In this document: one piece after another, positions 19,049 through 28,291 of the stretch
Layout of the letters: every line of letters begins with the position of its first letter
Position numbering within the stretch: the first letter of the stretch is position 1
Source of the DNA: Nocardia brasiliensis NBRC 14402
GTDB taxonomy: Bacteria > Actinomycetota > Actinomycetes > Mycobacteriales > Mycobacteriaceae
Direction of reading: 5' to 3'
DNA: 64,000 nucleotides
Assembly: GCF_000308475.2 (NCBI RefSeq)
Contig: NZ_BAFT02000001.1
Span: 18,593-82,592 of the forward strand
Made by a program: the position numbers and the translations under genes
The notes under the pieces: model-generated
Database searches by the model: none
The model's input: the letters and a program-made list of their open reading frames with translations, nothing else
What the model was told of the DNA's origin: nothing

Positions 19049-19924
19049 ATGGCCGAAAAGACGGACGTTGCCTCGATCGCGGTGCTCGGCAGTATCAACA
19101 TGGACCTGGTGACGACGACGCGGCGGCGGCCGGTGCCCGGGGAGACGGTGCTCGGGACGGGGTTCGCGATGGTGCCGGGCGGGAAGGGGTCGAATCAGGC
19201 CATCGCGGCGCAACGGGCGGGCGGGTCGGTGCGGTTCGTGGGCGCGGTCGGTGACGACGTGTTCGCGGACGAACTGCGACGGGCACTGACGGATGCGGCC
19301 GTGAACGTGGATCGGCTGCGCACCGTGGCCGGGCCGAGCGGGGTGGCCGCGATCGTGGTGGACGACGGCGGCGAGAACAGCATCATCGTGGTCGGCGGGG
19401 CGAACGCCCGGCTGACCGAGCTGACCGAAGAAGACCTCGCGGTCATCGCCGACGCCGATATCCTCCTGTGCCAGTTGGAGATCCCGATCGAGACGGTCGC
19501 CGCGGCGGCCCGGCACGCCAGGGCGAACGGCACGACGGTGCTGCTCAACCCCTCACCGGCGCAACCGCTTCCTGCCGAACTCTGGGCGAATGTCGATGTG
19601 GCAGTGGTCAATTCGGGCGAAGCCGAGCAGCTCGGCGCCGAGCTGGACCCGGTGGCGCACGTGGTGGTCACCCGCGGCGGCGACGGCGCGGTCTATCGCG
19701 GGCCGAACAGCGAGATCGCCGAGCCCAGCCCGCACGTCGAGGTCGTCGACACCACCGGCGCGGGCGACACCTTCACCGGCGCGCTCGCCGCCGCCTGGCA
19801 TCGCGGCCCCGAATGGGCGCTGAACTGGGCGGTCACCGCGGGCGCCCTGGCCACGACCAAACTCGGCGCCAGCACCTCCATTCCCACCGCCGAGGAGATC
19901 ACCGGGGCGCTCGTCGCCGAATAG
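19049..19924 (+). CDS. rbsK: Ribokinase (PfkB family)
   Basis: A 291-residue PfkB sugar kinase: VLGSINMDLV, PGGKGSNQAIAAQRAGG near residue 45 and the ATP/anion-hole signature DTTGAGDTFTGALAA near residue 235 with the catalytic Asp. It phosphorylates ribose at C5. An rbsK gene is also found near proA in mycobacteria. No ribose transporter or regulator gene accompanies it here. Confidence 0.9.
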   Translation: MAEKTDVASIAVLGSINMDLVTTTRRRPVPGETVLGTGFAMVPGGKGSNQAIAAQRAGGSVRFVGAVGDDVFADELRRALTDAAVNVDRLRTVAGPSGVAAIVVDDGGENSIIVVGGANARLTELTEEDLAVIADADILLCQLEIPIETVAAAARHARANGTTVLLNPSPAQPLPAELWANVDVAVVNSGEAEQLGAELDPVAHVVVTRGGDGAVYRGPNSEIAEPSPHVEVVDTTGAGDTFTGALAAAWHRGPEWALNWAVTAGALATTKLGASTSIPTAEEITGALVAE

Positions 19925-20076
19925 CCGAACGACACCGGCCGACGGGCGACCCGGCGAACGGTGGATCGTTCCCGGCCGGAACAGCCCGCCCCCGCACGCG
20001 AATCCCCTGGGCGACACCGGGTTCGACCCGGCGGGGTTGTTCCCCCGACCGGACCCGCGGGCTATCGTTGACGTTC

Positions 20077-21444
20077 ATGCCGACCATGCCGGAGCGCATA
20101 CCGTCCGAGGACGACCACGAGGCACTGATCGGCAGGTTGGACGCCGATATCGTCGCCCTCACCTTCGTCGACAATGCCGGGATCACCAGGGTGAAAACCG
20201 TGCCGATGCGCCGGCTCGCGCAAGCCGCCCGGTTCGGCGTCGGGGTCTCGCCCTGCTTCGAAACCTTCGCGTTCGACGACCTGATGACGGTCGGCAAATA
20301 CCTGGGCGGTCCGGACGGCGACCTGCGGCTGGTCCCGGACCTGTCCATGCTCACCGAACTCGCCTGCCAACCCGGCTGGGCCTGGGCGCCCGCCGACAAA
20401 TACACCCAGGACGGCACCCCGTTCGTGGCCTGCCAACGCGGGTTCGCCACGCGTCAGGCCGCGGCGGCCCGCGCAGCGGGGCTACGGCTGTCCATGGCGT
20501 TCGAGACGGAGTGGTCCGTCGGCCAGGACACCACCGAGTTCACCCCCGCCCTCCACGGGCCCGCCTACGGCCTGGTGCGGCTCGGACAGGTCGCCGATTA
20601 CGCGCGCGAACTCGTCGCGGTGCTGGAGCGGCAGGACATCCTCGTCGACCAGTTCCATCCCGAGTACGCACCCGGCCAACTGGAACTGTCCGTGCAGCCT
20701 TCCGACCCGGTCGGTGCCGCCGACGACGCGATCCTGGTACGGCACACCATCCGGCAGGTCAGCACGCAGTACGGCTGGCGCGCTCAACTCGCCCCCTGCA
20801 TCGACCCCGCCGGTGCCGGTTCCGGTGCACACCTGCACTTTTCGGCACAGGACGACGACGGGCCGCTGTTCGCCACCGGCGAGGGCCCCTACGGTATGCG
20901 CGCCGCCGGCGAGGCCTTCCTCGCCGGAATACTCCGGGAGTTGCCCGCATTGGTCGCGGTCGGCGCGGGCAATCCGGCCAGTTTCCTACGCCTGGTGCCG
21001 TCCCGCTGGGCGGGGGCCTGGCAGTGCTGGGGGCGGGAAACCCGCGAAGCGGCACTGCGTTTCGTCACCGGAGTGCGCGGCACCGAGGAGTGGGCAGCCA
21101 ACGCTGAGGTCAAATGCTTCGACGCGACCGGGAATCCGTATCTGATCGTGGGCTCGATCATCGCGGCCGGCCTGGCCGGGATCGCCGAGGGGCTGCGGCT
21201 GCCCGCCGAGATCACCGGCGACCCGGTGGATTTCGACGCCGAGCGCTTGATGATCGCCGGCGTACGACGGTTGCCGACCAACTCCGGTGAAGCCGCCGAG
21301 CGTTTGGCCGATTCTGCGGTGCTCGCCGACGCGATGGGCCCCGAACTGCACGACGCCCTGCTCACCGTGCGCCGCGCCGAAGCGGCGCGTTACCGGGACA
21401 CCAGCCCGGAAGAGCTTGTCGCGCTGACTCGCTGGCGGTTCTGA
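20077..21444 (+). CDS. Glutamine synthetase-like ligase (FluG/GlnA-like)
   Basis: A 455-residue GS-I relative. The N-terminal beta-grasp part has FVDNAGITRVKTVPMRRL. The catalytic part has HPEYAPGQLELS, SGAHLHFS, NPASFLRLVPSRW and EVKCFDATGNPYLIVGS, all recognisable GS positions but diverged from true glutamine synthetase. ATG 20077 (MPTMPERIPSED) is chosen because upstream frame sequence is unrelated. The amidohydrolase starts two bases after this stop. The pair is equivalent to the two halves of fungal FluG and of bacterial gamma-glutamylation pathways for amines, so it probably makes or breaks a gamma-glutamyl amide. Confidence 0.85.
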   Translation: MPTMPERIPSEDDHEALIGRLDADIVALTFVDNAGITRVKTVPMRRLAQAARFGVGVSPCFETFAFDDLMTVGKYLGGPDGDLRLVPDLSMLTELACQPGWAWAPADKYTQDGTPFVACQRGFATRQAAAARAAGLRLSMAFETEWSVGQDTTEFTPALHGPAYGLVRLGQVADYARELVAVLERQDILVDQFHPEYAPGQLELSVQPSDPVGAADDAILVRHTIRQVSTQYGWRAQLAPCIDPAGAGSGAHLHFSAQDDDGPLFATGEGPYGMRAAGEAFLAGILRELPALVAVGAGNPASFLRLVPSRWAGAWQCWGRETREAALRFVTGVRGTEEWAANAEVKCFDATGNPYLIVGSIIAAGLAGIAEGLRLPAEITGDPVDFDAERLMIAGVRRLPTNSGEAAERLADSAVLADAMGPELHDALLTVRRAEAARYRDTSPEELVALTRWRF

Positions 21445-21445
21445 C

Positions 21446-22516
21446 GTGCTGACCGACGGACTCACCCTGACCGATCATCATTGCCACGGCGTGGTACCCG
21501 CTGATCTCGATCGTCCCGGTTTCGAGCAGTTGCTCAGCGAAGGGCCGACCGGCACCTTCGACTCCTCGATCGGGCTCGCCGTCCGCCGCTGGTGCGCACC
21601 GGCCCTCGACCTACCGCCGCATGTGGGCGCGGATGCCTACCTGTCCCATCGGGCCGAGCTGGGCTGGCGTGAGACCGCGGTCCGCCTGCTCCGCGCGACC
21701 GGGACGACCAGCTGGTTCCTCGACACCGGATATGGCGGCGGCACAGCGGATTTCGGCGCGCTCACCGACGGCGAGGTGCGCGAGATCGTGCGCATCGAAC
21801 AGGTCGCGGAGCAGGTCATCGCCGAGGTCGGCGCGGGCCGGGAGGTCTTCGAGCAGATCGAGTCACGGCTGCGAGCGCGGGCACGTGAGGCGGTGGGACT
21901 CAAGACCATCGTGGCCTATCGGTGTGGCCTGGACTTCCCGCTGCGGGATCGGCCGCCGCGCGCGGTCCTGCCCGAACGCAGGCTCGCCGACCCCGACCTG
22001 CTCGGCTGGCTGGTCGGTCTCGGTGCGCGGATCGGCGCCGAATACGGTCTGCCGCTGCAGTTCCACACCGGCTTCGGCGATACCGACCTGCGGCTGCACC
22101 GGGCGGATCCGTTGCTGCTCACCGACTTTCTGCGCAAGACCGCGGACACCGGCCTGACGGTGATGCTGTTGCACTGCTGGCCGTTCCATCGCAACGCCGC
22201 GTATCTGGCGCACGCGTTCGCGCACGTCCGGATGGATGTCGGGCTCACCGTGCCGTACGTGGGGCATCGCGCCCAGGCGGTGCTGGCCGAAGCCCTGGAG
22301 CTGGCACCGTTCCGGTCGCTGTGCTACTCCTCGGACGGCTACGGACTGCCGGAGCTGCACTACCTCGGCGCGCTCTGGTGGCGGCGCGGTCTCGGGCGGC
22401 TCCTGGACGAGTGGATCGCCGACGACGTGATCACCACCACCGACGCCGAACGCCTCGCCGCGGGCATCGCCCACAGCAACGCCGAGGCGGCGTACCCGAG
22501 CACACCGGCACGGTGA
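21446..22516 (+). CDS. Amidohydrolase family protein, FluG N-terminal-like
   Basis: A 356-residue TIM-barrel hydrolase with the metal-binding motif TLTDHHCHG at the N-terminus, QFHTGFGDTDLRL, LLHCWPFHRNAAYL and a final Asp in CYSSDGYGLPELHYLG. It begins with GTG 21446, one base after the glutamine synthetase-like stop, so the two are translationally linked. The order GS-like then amidohydrolase is the reverse of the FluG fusion. It probably hydrolyses an amide or decarboxylates a related acid; the substrate is unknown. Confidence 0.82.
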   Translation: MLTDGLTLTDHHCHGVVPADLDRPGFEQLLSEGPTGTFDSSIGLAVRRWCAPALDLPPHVGADAYLSHRAELGWRETAVRLLRATGTTSWFLDTGYGGGTADFGALTDGEVREIVRIEQVAEQVIAEVGAGREVFEQIESRLRARAREAVGLKTIVAYRCGLDFPLRDRPPRAVLPERRLADPDLLGWLVGLGARIGAEYGLPLQFHTGFGDTDLRLHRADPLLLTDFLRKTADTGLTVMLLHCWPFHRNAAYLAHAFAHVRMDVGLTVPYVGHRAQAVLAEALELAPFRSLCYSSDGYGLPELHYLGALWWRRGLGRLLDEWIADDVITTTDAERLAAGIAHSNAEAAYPSTPAR

Positions 22517-22593
22517 ACCGGCATTTAATCGAGTGCACTGCGCAGACCTGATCCCTACCGTTGAGCAGTAACGACAACGAGAGGATCGAACCG

Positions 22594-23817
22594 ATGTTTC
22601 CCGTCGAGCTGCGCGGTACCCGGGCGCAGACGCTGATGTGGGCCGAGGAGCACGCCGTCGAACAGGCGGCGCTGCAACAGCTGCGGAATATCGCCGCGCT
22701 GCGCTGGGTCCACGGCGTCCGCGTGATGCCGGACGTGCACCTCGGCAAAGGTGCGACGGTCGGTTCGGTGATCGCGATGAAGGACGCGGTGTCCCCCGCA
22801 GCGGTCGGCGTGGACATCGGGTGCGGCATGGAGAGCGTCAAGACCGATCTCACGGCCGCCGACCTGCCCGACGACCTGCGGTCGCTGCGGTCCCGGATCG
22901 AGGCGGCGGTGCCGGTGGGCTTCTCCGCGCACGACGACGCGGTCAATGTGGCCAAGCTCGGCGCCGAAGTCACCGCGCTGGGTGCGAGCACCGCGACCCT
23001 GCGCACGGGCTGGGATCGCTTCTGGGGTTCGTTCGCCTCGCTCGACGACGGCGTGCGGGCACGAGAGGCCAAGGCGCACAAGCAGATGGGCACGCTGGGC
23101 GGCGGCAACCACTTCATCGAGGTCTGCCTCGACCAGGACGACGCGGTGTGGATCCTGTTGCATTCGGGCAGCCGCAACATCGGCAAGGAACTCGCCGAGC
23201 GGCACATGGCCGTCGCACGCACGCTGCCGCACAACGTCGACCTGCCCGATCGCGATCTGGCGGTGTTCCTTTCCGGCACACCGGAAATGGCGGCCTACCG
23301 GCGCGATCTGACCTGGGCGCAGGAGTACGCCGCGCGTAATCGTGCGGTGATGCTCGCCCTGGTCTGCCGCGCGGTGCGGGACGAGTTCGCCGCGCGCGAA
23401 GTACGTTTCGAGCAGCCGATCTCCTGCCACCACAACTATGTGGCGGAGGAACTCATCGACGGCGTTCCGATGCTGGTGACCCGTAAGGGCGCGGTGCGGG
23501 CCGGCGCGGGCGATCTCGCGCTGATCCCGGGCTCGATGGGTACCCGCTCATATGTGGTGCGCGGCAAGGGAAATCCGGCCTCGTTCCAGTCGGCCTCGCA
23601 CGGTGCGGGCCGGCGGATGAGCCGGAACGCGGCGAAGAAGCAGTTCACCGTCGCCGACCTGGTCGCGCAGACCGAGGGCGTCGAGTCCCGCAAGGACGCC
23701 GGTGTGGTGGACGAGATCCCGGCCGCCTACAAGGACATCGACGAGGTGATCGCCGCACAGCGGGATCTGGTCGACGTCGTCGCGACGCTGCGGCAGGTGC
23801 TGTGCGTCAAGGGCTGA
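22594..23817 (+). CDS. rtcB: RtcB family RNA ligase
   Basis: A 407-residue protein with RtcB hallmarks: VHGVRVMPDVHLGKGATVGS, PAAVGVDIGCGM (metal-binding Asp/Cys), LGGGNHFIEVC (metal and GMP-binding His), QEYAARNR, ISCHHNYV, and IPGSMGTRSYVVRGKG with a guanylylated-His region further on (SHGAGRRMSR). RtcB joins 2',3'-cyclic phosphate or 3'-phosphate ends to 5'-OH ends using GTP. ATG 22594 is preferred over TTG 22561 because of a GAGAGG ribosome site. No archease, RtcA or tRNA gene is adjacent. Confidence 0.92.
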   Translation: MFPVELRGTRAQTLMWAEEHAVEQAALQQLRNIAALRWVHGVRVMPDVHLGKGATVGSVIAMKDAVSPAAVGVDIGCGMESVKTDLTAADLPDDLRSLRSRIEAAVPVGFSAHDDAVNVAKLGAEVTALGASTATLRTGWDRFWGSFASLDDGVRAREAKAHKQMGTLGGGNHFIEVCLDQDDAVWILLHSGSRNIGKELAERHMAVARTLPHNVDLPDRDLAVFLSGTPEMAAYRRDLTWAQEYAARNRAVMLALVCRAVRDEFAAREVRFEQPISCHHNYVAEELIDGVPMLVTRKGAVRAGAGDLALIPGSMGTRSYVVRGKGNPASFQSASHGAGRRMSRNAAKKQFTVADLVAQTEGVESRKDAGVVDEIPAAYKDIDEVIAAQRDLVDVVATLRQVLCVKG

Positions 23818-23827
23818 GCCGTTGACT

Positions 23828-23866
23828 CCGGGCCGCGTGCACCACATCCGTGGGCGCGCGGCCCGG
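23828..23866. terminator. Hairpin between convergent rtcB and membrane-protein genes
   Basis: CCGGGCCGCG at 23828-23837 pairs exactly with 23857-23866, and CCAC/GTGG pair inside the loop. It fills the gap between two convergent stops and could terminate both. Confidence 0.5.
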
Positions 23867-23868
23867 AT

Positions 23869-24351
23869 CTACCTGCGCCGCAGGGTGGCCGCGATCCCGG
23901 CGCCGATCAGGAACAGGCCGGTGATCAGCGCGAAACCGTTCAGCACCCAATTGTGCAGGGCGAGATGGAAATCGTCGGACAGCTCCGGCAGGTTCTCGAT
24001 CTGCCGATAGGTGTCCTCCGGGAACAGGATCTGCAACAGGCCGGGGATCAAACCCCACACCAGGCCGGCTATGGCCGTGCCGACCGGCGAGAACGCGGCC
24101 AGCGCGGCGACCAGGAACAGCAGCACCGCGCCGCCGATGATCTGGAAGTTCGAACCCCACCGGTCGGCGGCGGTGCCGAGCAGCACCCACTGCCGGGTGT
24201 CCAGCGCACCGTGCGCGGCGAGGCCGATCCCGATCGGCGTCACCACTAGTCCGACCACCGACCCGATCAGTGTCCGCCCGAAGCCGCTGCGGGTCTGGAA
24301 CTGCGTGCCCGGCGGTGACCAGCCCGCGGGCGGCTGATAGTTGCTCGACAT
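23869..24351 (-). CDS. Small integral membrane protein, unknown function
   Basis: A 160-residue protein with a Pro/Gly-rich N-terminal tail and about four hydrophobic segments, starting near LIGSVVGLVVTPIGIGLA, FQIIGGAVLLFLVAALAA, TAIAGLVWGLIPGLLQIL and VLNGFALITGLFLIGAGI. No catalytic motif is visible. ATG 24351 is preceded by GGAGGG on the minus strand. I do not recognise the family; similar proteins are common in Nocardia. Confidence 0.7.
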   Translation of the reverse strand: MSSNYQPPAGWSPPGTQFQTRSGFGRTLIGSVVGLVVTPIGIGLAAHGALDTRQWVLLGTAADRWGSNFQIIGGAVLLFLVAALAAFSPVGTAIAGLVWGLIPGLLQILFPEDTYRQIENLPELSDDFHLALHNWVLNGFALITGLFLIGAGIAATLRRR

Positions 24352-24415
24352 GGTTGCCCTCCTGCGGGTCCCCGGCGCCGGGAATCTTCCCAGACCTATT
24401 CTCCCCCGGCGTCCG

Positions 24416-25555
24416 TCACGCCGAGTCGCGAGTGTCGACGCCGTACAGCGCGGCGATGTTCTCGACCACGACGGTGTTGCCGCCCCGCTGTTTCGCCTGA
24501 TACATCGCGCTGTCCGCGCAGCGGATCAGATCCTGCACCAGCCGGCGGGTGCGGTGGAAGCCGACCACGTCCGCCTCGCCGATCGACAGGCCGATGCTGG
24601 CGGTCACCGAGATCGATCCCATCGGCGCGGCGAGGGCGGCGCGCAACCGCTCCGCGGCGTCGAGCGCGTCGGGCAGCGACAGGCGCGCGACGATCGCGAA
24701 TTCCTCACCGCCGAGCCGGGACACGATGCTGTCCGCCGGTGCGTTGTGCAGCAACCGTTCCGCGGTCGTCACCAGCACCTTGTCTCCCGCGTGATGTCCG
24801 AAGGTGTCGTTGACGACCTTGAACCGATCGAGGTCGGCCATCAGGACACAGACCGGAACCGGGCCGGGGCGAGCGACCACCAGCGAGGAGTGGTATTCGA
24901 AACCGCGCCTGCTGAGCAACGTCGTCAGCGGATCGGACAGCATGTCGGTGCGCAGCACCCAGTAACAGAACTGCAGGCCCGGCGCCACCACCGTCGCCGC
25001 GACCATGCCGAGGATCATGATGGCCGCCGAGGCCGGGTCGCCGTCCCCGAACAGCGGCACGGCGAGCACCACGGCCGAGGCGAGCGACCACGCGGTGTGC
25101 ACGGCGAGCAGCCGCGGACTGTGGAAAGCGCTGACATAGATCCCGACGATCAGCAGGAGCAGCATGCCGACCGAGCGCACCACGTAACCGGGACTCAGCA
25201 GACAGACCACCGTGACGCACACATCGCCGGCCGCGATGAGCACCAGCGATTCCAGCACGTTCGGCCAGGGCAGGAACCACCAGCGCGCGACCCACACGAC
25301 CGACAGCGCCGCGATGCACCAGAGCACCGTCCGGCCGAGGAGCGTGTCCGGGCCCGCCGGCGAGGTCACGGTGAGCACGCTGATGAACGGCGTTGCCAGG
25401 CCGCACAATCCGATCGCGATCTTCACCACCCCGAGCGCGGAGCGGGACTCCAGAGCGTTCACCACCCAGCGATAGTCGACGCCGTCGCGCCACCAGTCCC
25501 GCAGCAGCTGGAGGTGGTCGGTCAGCGCCGCACCTCGTTTGCTCCGCTCGTTCAT
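24416..25555 (-). CDS. Membrane-bound diguanylate cyclase (GGDEF domain)
   Basis: A 379-residue protein. Residues 1 to about 200 hold several hydrophobic segments (VVKIAIGLCGLATPFISVL, SVGMLLLLIVGIYVSAF). The GGDEF domain has VLMADLDRFKVVNDTFGHHAG and the active-site RLGGEEFAIV near residue 283, so it should make cyclic di-GMP from two GTP. No RxxD inhibitory site is evident directly upstream of GGEEF. ATG 25555 has a GAGGA ribosome site nine bases ahead, better placed than for GTG 25561. Confidence 0.9.
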   Translation of the reverse strand: MNERSKRGAALTDHLQLLRDWWRDGVDYRWVVNALESRSALGVVKIAIGLCGLATPFISVLTVTSPAGPDTLLGRTVLWCIAALSVVWVARWWFLPWPNVLESLVLIAAGDVCVTVVCLLSPGYVVRSVGMLLLLIVGIYVSAFHSPRLLAVHTAWSLASAVVLAVPLFGDGDPASAAIMILGMVAATVVAPGLQFCYWVLRTDMLSDPLTTLLSRRGFEYHSSLVVARPGPVPVCVLMADLDRFKVVNDTFGHHAGDKVLVTTAERLLHNAPADSIVSRLGGEEFAIVARLSLPDALDAAERLRAALAAPMGSISVTASIGLSIGEADVVGFHRTRRLVQDLIRCADSAMYQAKQRGGNTVVVENIAALYGVDTRDSA

Positions 25556-25826
25556 TGCCACAAGTCCTCGGCGTCGACGAATCCTCGTATCTCCACGAAA
25601 AGCGCACCCGATGCGGTGAATACCGCCACCCGACGCCGGACTCGACCCGGCGACGTCACAGCAATTCAGGCAGTGTAAGGCACATCACGAGTTCTGAACC
25701 CCGGATATACCGACCGTTTCGAACGGGATTCGGCGCGTCGCCCTCGCCGGTGGTAGTGGACGCGACAGGCGCGCAGGGGGCGGGCGGACGCGACGCGCGC
25801 CAGGAGTGTCGGTACCGTCGGGCACG

Positions 25827-27959
25827 ATGGAGCGCATGACCACGGCGACCGATGTCCCGGCGATCGACCTCACCGCACCCGACCTGCGCGAGCGCGCGGA
25901 AGCCCTGCTGCGTGAGCTGGCCGGTCCGCAGGCCCGGCTACGGGAGGACCAGTGGACCGCGATCGAAGCGCTGGTGGTGCAGCGGCGCCGGGCACTCGTG
26001 GTGCAGCGCACCGGCTGGGGTAAGTCGGCGGTGTACTTCATCGCCGCGAAGCTGCTGCGGGGCGCCGGTCGGGGTCCGACGGTGATCGTGTCCCCACTGC
26101 TGGCGCTGATGCGCAACCAGGTGGCGGCGGCGCAGCGGGCGGGAGTGGTTGCCGCGACCATCAATTCGGGCAATATGACCGAATGGGATGAAATACATAC
26201 CCAGGTCGCCGCGGGCGCGGTCGACGTGCTGCTGGTCAGCCCGGAACGGTTGAACAATCCGGACTTCCGCGATCAGGTGCTGCCCAAGCTCGCCGCCGAC
26301 GCGGGTCTCGTGGTGATCGATGAGGCGCACTGCGTGTCGGACTGGGGCCACGACTTCCGGCCCGATTACCGCCGCATCCGGACCCTCATCGCCGACCTCG
26401 GCTCCGAGGTGCCGGTCCTGGCCACCACCGCGACCGCCAACGATCGCGTGGTCACCGACGTGGCGACGCAGATCGGCACCGACACCCTGGTGTTGCGCGG
26501 CACGCTGGACCGCGAATCGCTGCACCTGTCGGTGGTCCGCTTCGACGACGCGGTGGAACGCACCGCCTGGCTCAGCGCGCAGCTGCACCGGCTGCCCGGC
26601 TCGGGCATCGTCTACACCCTCACCGTCGCCGCCGCGCACGACCTGGCCGACGTGCTGAACTCGCACGGGCACACGGTCTCCGCGTACACCGGCCAGACCG
26701 ATCCGGCCGAACGCGAAGCGCTGGAAGCGGCGCTGCTGAACAACGAGGTGAAGGCGCTCATCGCCACCTCGGCGCTCGGCATGGGCTTCGACAAACCCGA
26801 TCTCGGCTTCGTCGTGCACGTCGGTGCGCCGTCCTCGCCCATCGCCTACTACCAGCAGGTGGGTCGCGCGGGTCGCGGCACCGCCCGGGCCGAGGTGGTG
26901 CTGCTGCCCGGTCCGGAAGACGCGCGGATCTGGAGTTACTTTGCCTCCGTGGCGTTTCCGCGCGAGCACATCGTGCGTGCGGTGCTGGACGCACTGGACA
27001 CCGACCGCCCCCTGTCCACCGTCGCGCTGGAACCGATGGTGGAGCTGAACCGGTCCCGCCTGGAGATGGTGCTCAAGGTGCTGGACGTGGACGGTGCGGT
27101 GCGCCGGGTGCGCGGCGGCTGGCTCAGCACCGGGCAGCCGTGGACCTACGACACCGAACGCTACGAGCGGTTGTCCGCGGCCAGGGAGGTCGAACAGCAG
27201 GCGATGATCGACTATCAGTCGACCGCCGAATGCCGGATGGAATTCCTGCGCCGCCAGCTCGACGATCCCGGACTGCCTGCGGCGTCGTCGGATTCACCCG
27301 GCTGTGGGCGGTGCGACAACTGCACCGGCACCCGTCCCGATGTCTCGGTGGACGCCGCGGCGGTCGCCGCGACCCGGGCCCGCCTCGATCGGCCCGGACT
27401 CGACCTCAGCCCGCGCAAGCAGTGGCCGACGGGCATGGCGAAACTCGGTGTTCCGTTGTCCGGCAAGATCACCGACGGCGCCGAGACCGGCCGGGTGCTC
27501 GGCAGGTTGACCGACCTGGGCTGGGGCCAGCGCCTGCGAGCGCTGCTCGACGGACCCGACGACCCGATCCCCGACGCGGTCTTCGACGCCTGTATCGCCG
27601 TACTGCGCGACTGGAACTGGGCGACCCGCCCCACCTCCGTCATGGCCCTCGCCTCCCCGCGCTACCCGGTGCTCACCGCGACCCTCGCCGCCCGTCTCGC
27701 CGAAGTGGGCCGCCTCGACGATCTGGGTACGCTGCCGACGCGCCCCGACCGTCCCCCGGTCTCGGCCGCCAACTCCGCGCACCGCGTCGCGGGCCTCTAC
27801 GACTCCTGGGACGTCCCCGACCTCACCGCAGTCGAAGGCCCGATCCTGTTGGTGGACACCCTTTCCGACACCGGCTGGACCCTCACCCTCGCCGCCCACG
27901 CCCTGCGCAAAGCGGGCGCGGACGCCGTCCTCCCCTTCGCCCTCGCCTCGGTGACCTAG
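25827..27959 (+). CDS. RecQ-family DNA helicase with C-terminal phosphoribosyltransferase-like segment
   Basis: A 710-residue SF2 helicase: Walker A VQRTGWGKSAVYF near residue 60, VIVSPLLALMRNQ, the RecQ-type DEAH box VVIDEAHCVSDWGHDF, TATANDRV, SALGMGFDKPDLGFVVH and YYQQVGRAGRG. A zinc-binding set follows (ECRMEF then CGRCDNC). The last part, about residues 580-710, is not an HRDC domain; it contains GPILLVDTLSDTGWTLTLAA, close to the PRPP loop of phosphoribosyltransferases such as ComF. The start is uncertain among GTG 25806, ATG 25827 and ATG 25836. Confidence 0.87.
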   Translation: MERMTTATDVPAIDLTAPDLRERAEALLRELAGPQARLREDQWTAIEALVVQRRRALVVQRTGWGKSAVYFIAAKLLRGAGRGPTVIVSPLLALMRNQVAAAQRAGVVAATINSGNMTEWDEIHTQVAAGAVDVLLVSPERLNNPDFRDQVLPKLAADAGLVVIDEAHCVSDWGHDFRPDYRRIRTLIADLGSEVPVLATTATANDRVVTDVATQIGTDTLVLRGTLDRESLHLSVVRFDDAVERTAWLSAQLHRLPGSGIVYTLTVAAAHDLADVLNSHGHTVSAYTGQTDPAEREALEAALLNNEVKALIATSALGMGFDKPDLGFVVHVGAPSSPIAYYQQVGRAGRGTARAEVVLLPGPEDARIWSYFASVAFPREHIVRAVLDALDTDRPLSTVALEPMVELNRSRLEMVLKVLDVDGAVRRVRGGWLSTGQPWTYDTERYERLSAAREVEQQAMIDYQSTAECRMEFLRRQLDDPGLPAASSDSPGCGRCDNCTGTRPDVSVDAAAVAATRARLDRPGLDLSPRKQWPTGMAKLGVPLSGKITDGAETGRVLGRLTDLGWGQRLRALLDGPDDPIPDAVFDACIAVLRDWNWATRPTSVMALASPRYPVLTATLAARLAEVGRLDDLGTLPTRPDRPPVSAANSAHRVAGLYDSWDVPDLTAVEGPILLVDTLSDTGWTLTLAAHALRKAGADAVLPFALASVT

Positions 27960-27982
27960 CGGCAGCACGCCAACCCGCAGCG

Positions 27983-28291
27983 CTACAGGCTGAGGGTGGC
28001 GCGGAGGCGGGCGTCGAGGGATTCGCATTCGGCGGCGGTGAGTTCGCCGAGATGCTCGGCGAGCCACGGGCGGTAGGCGCGGTGTAGTTCGAGGGTGTCG
28101 GCCCAACCGTGTTCGGTGTGCGTGGCGAGCACGTGGCCGGGGTCTGCCTCGCGGAGCGGGACGACGTGCAGCCAGCGGTACGGGGAGGTGATCACCGCGG
28201 AATCGGAGACCAGCACCACCGTCATGCGTCTGGGCAGCGGGGTGCCGTCGCTGAGCGCCGGAGAGTAACGCCAGATCTGTCCGCGCCTCAT
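27983..28291 (-). CDS. PemK/MazF-like toxin
   Basis: A 102-residue protein beginning MRRGQIWRYSP, with MTVVLVSDSAVITSP and WLHVVPLREADPGHVLATHT, matching the beta-barrel fold of MazF/PemK ribonuclease toxins. The C-terminal third (ELTAAECESLDARLRATL) also fits. Its ATG overlaps the antitoxin stop by four bases (ATGA), the usual antitoxin-first toxin-antitoxin arrangement. The RNA target sequence cannot be read from the sequence. Confidence 0.72.
   Translation of the reverse strand: MRRGQIWRYSPALSDGTPLPRRMTVVLVSDSAVITSPYRWLHVVPLREADPGHVLATHTEHGWADTLELHRAYRPWLAEHLGELTAAECESLDARLRATLSL

Noticed and set aside
22555..23433. Minus-strand frame opposite rtcB
   Set aside because: No recognisable domain, while rtcB on the plus strand has complete motifs.
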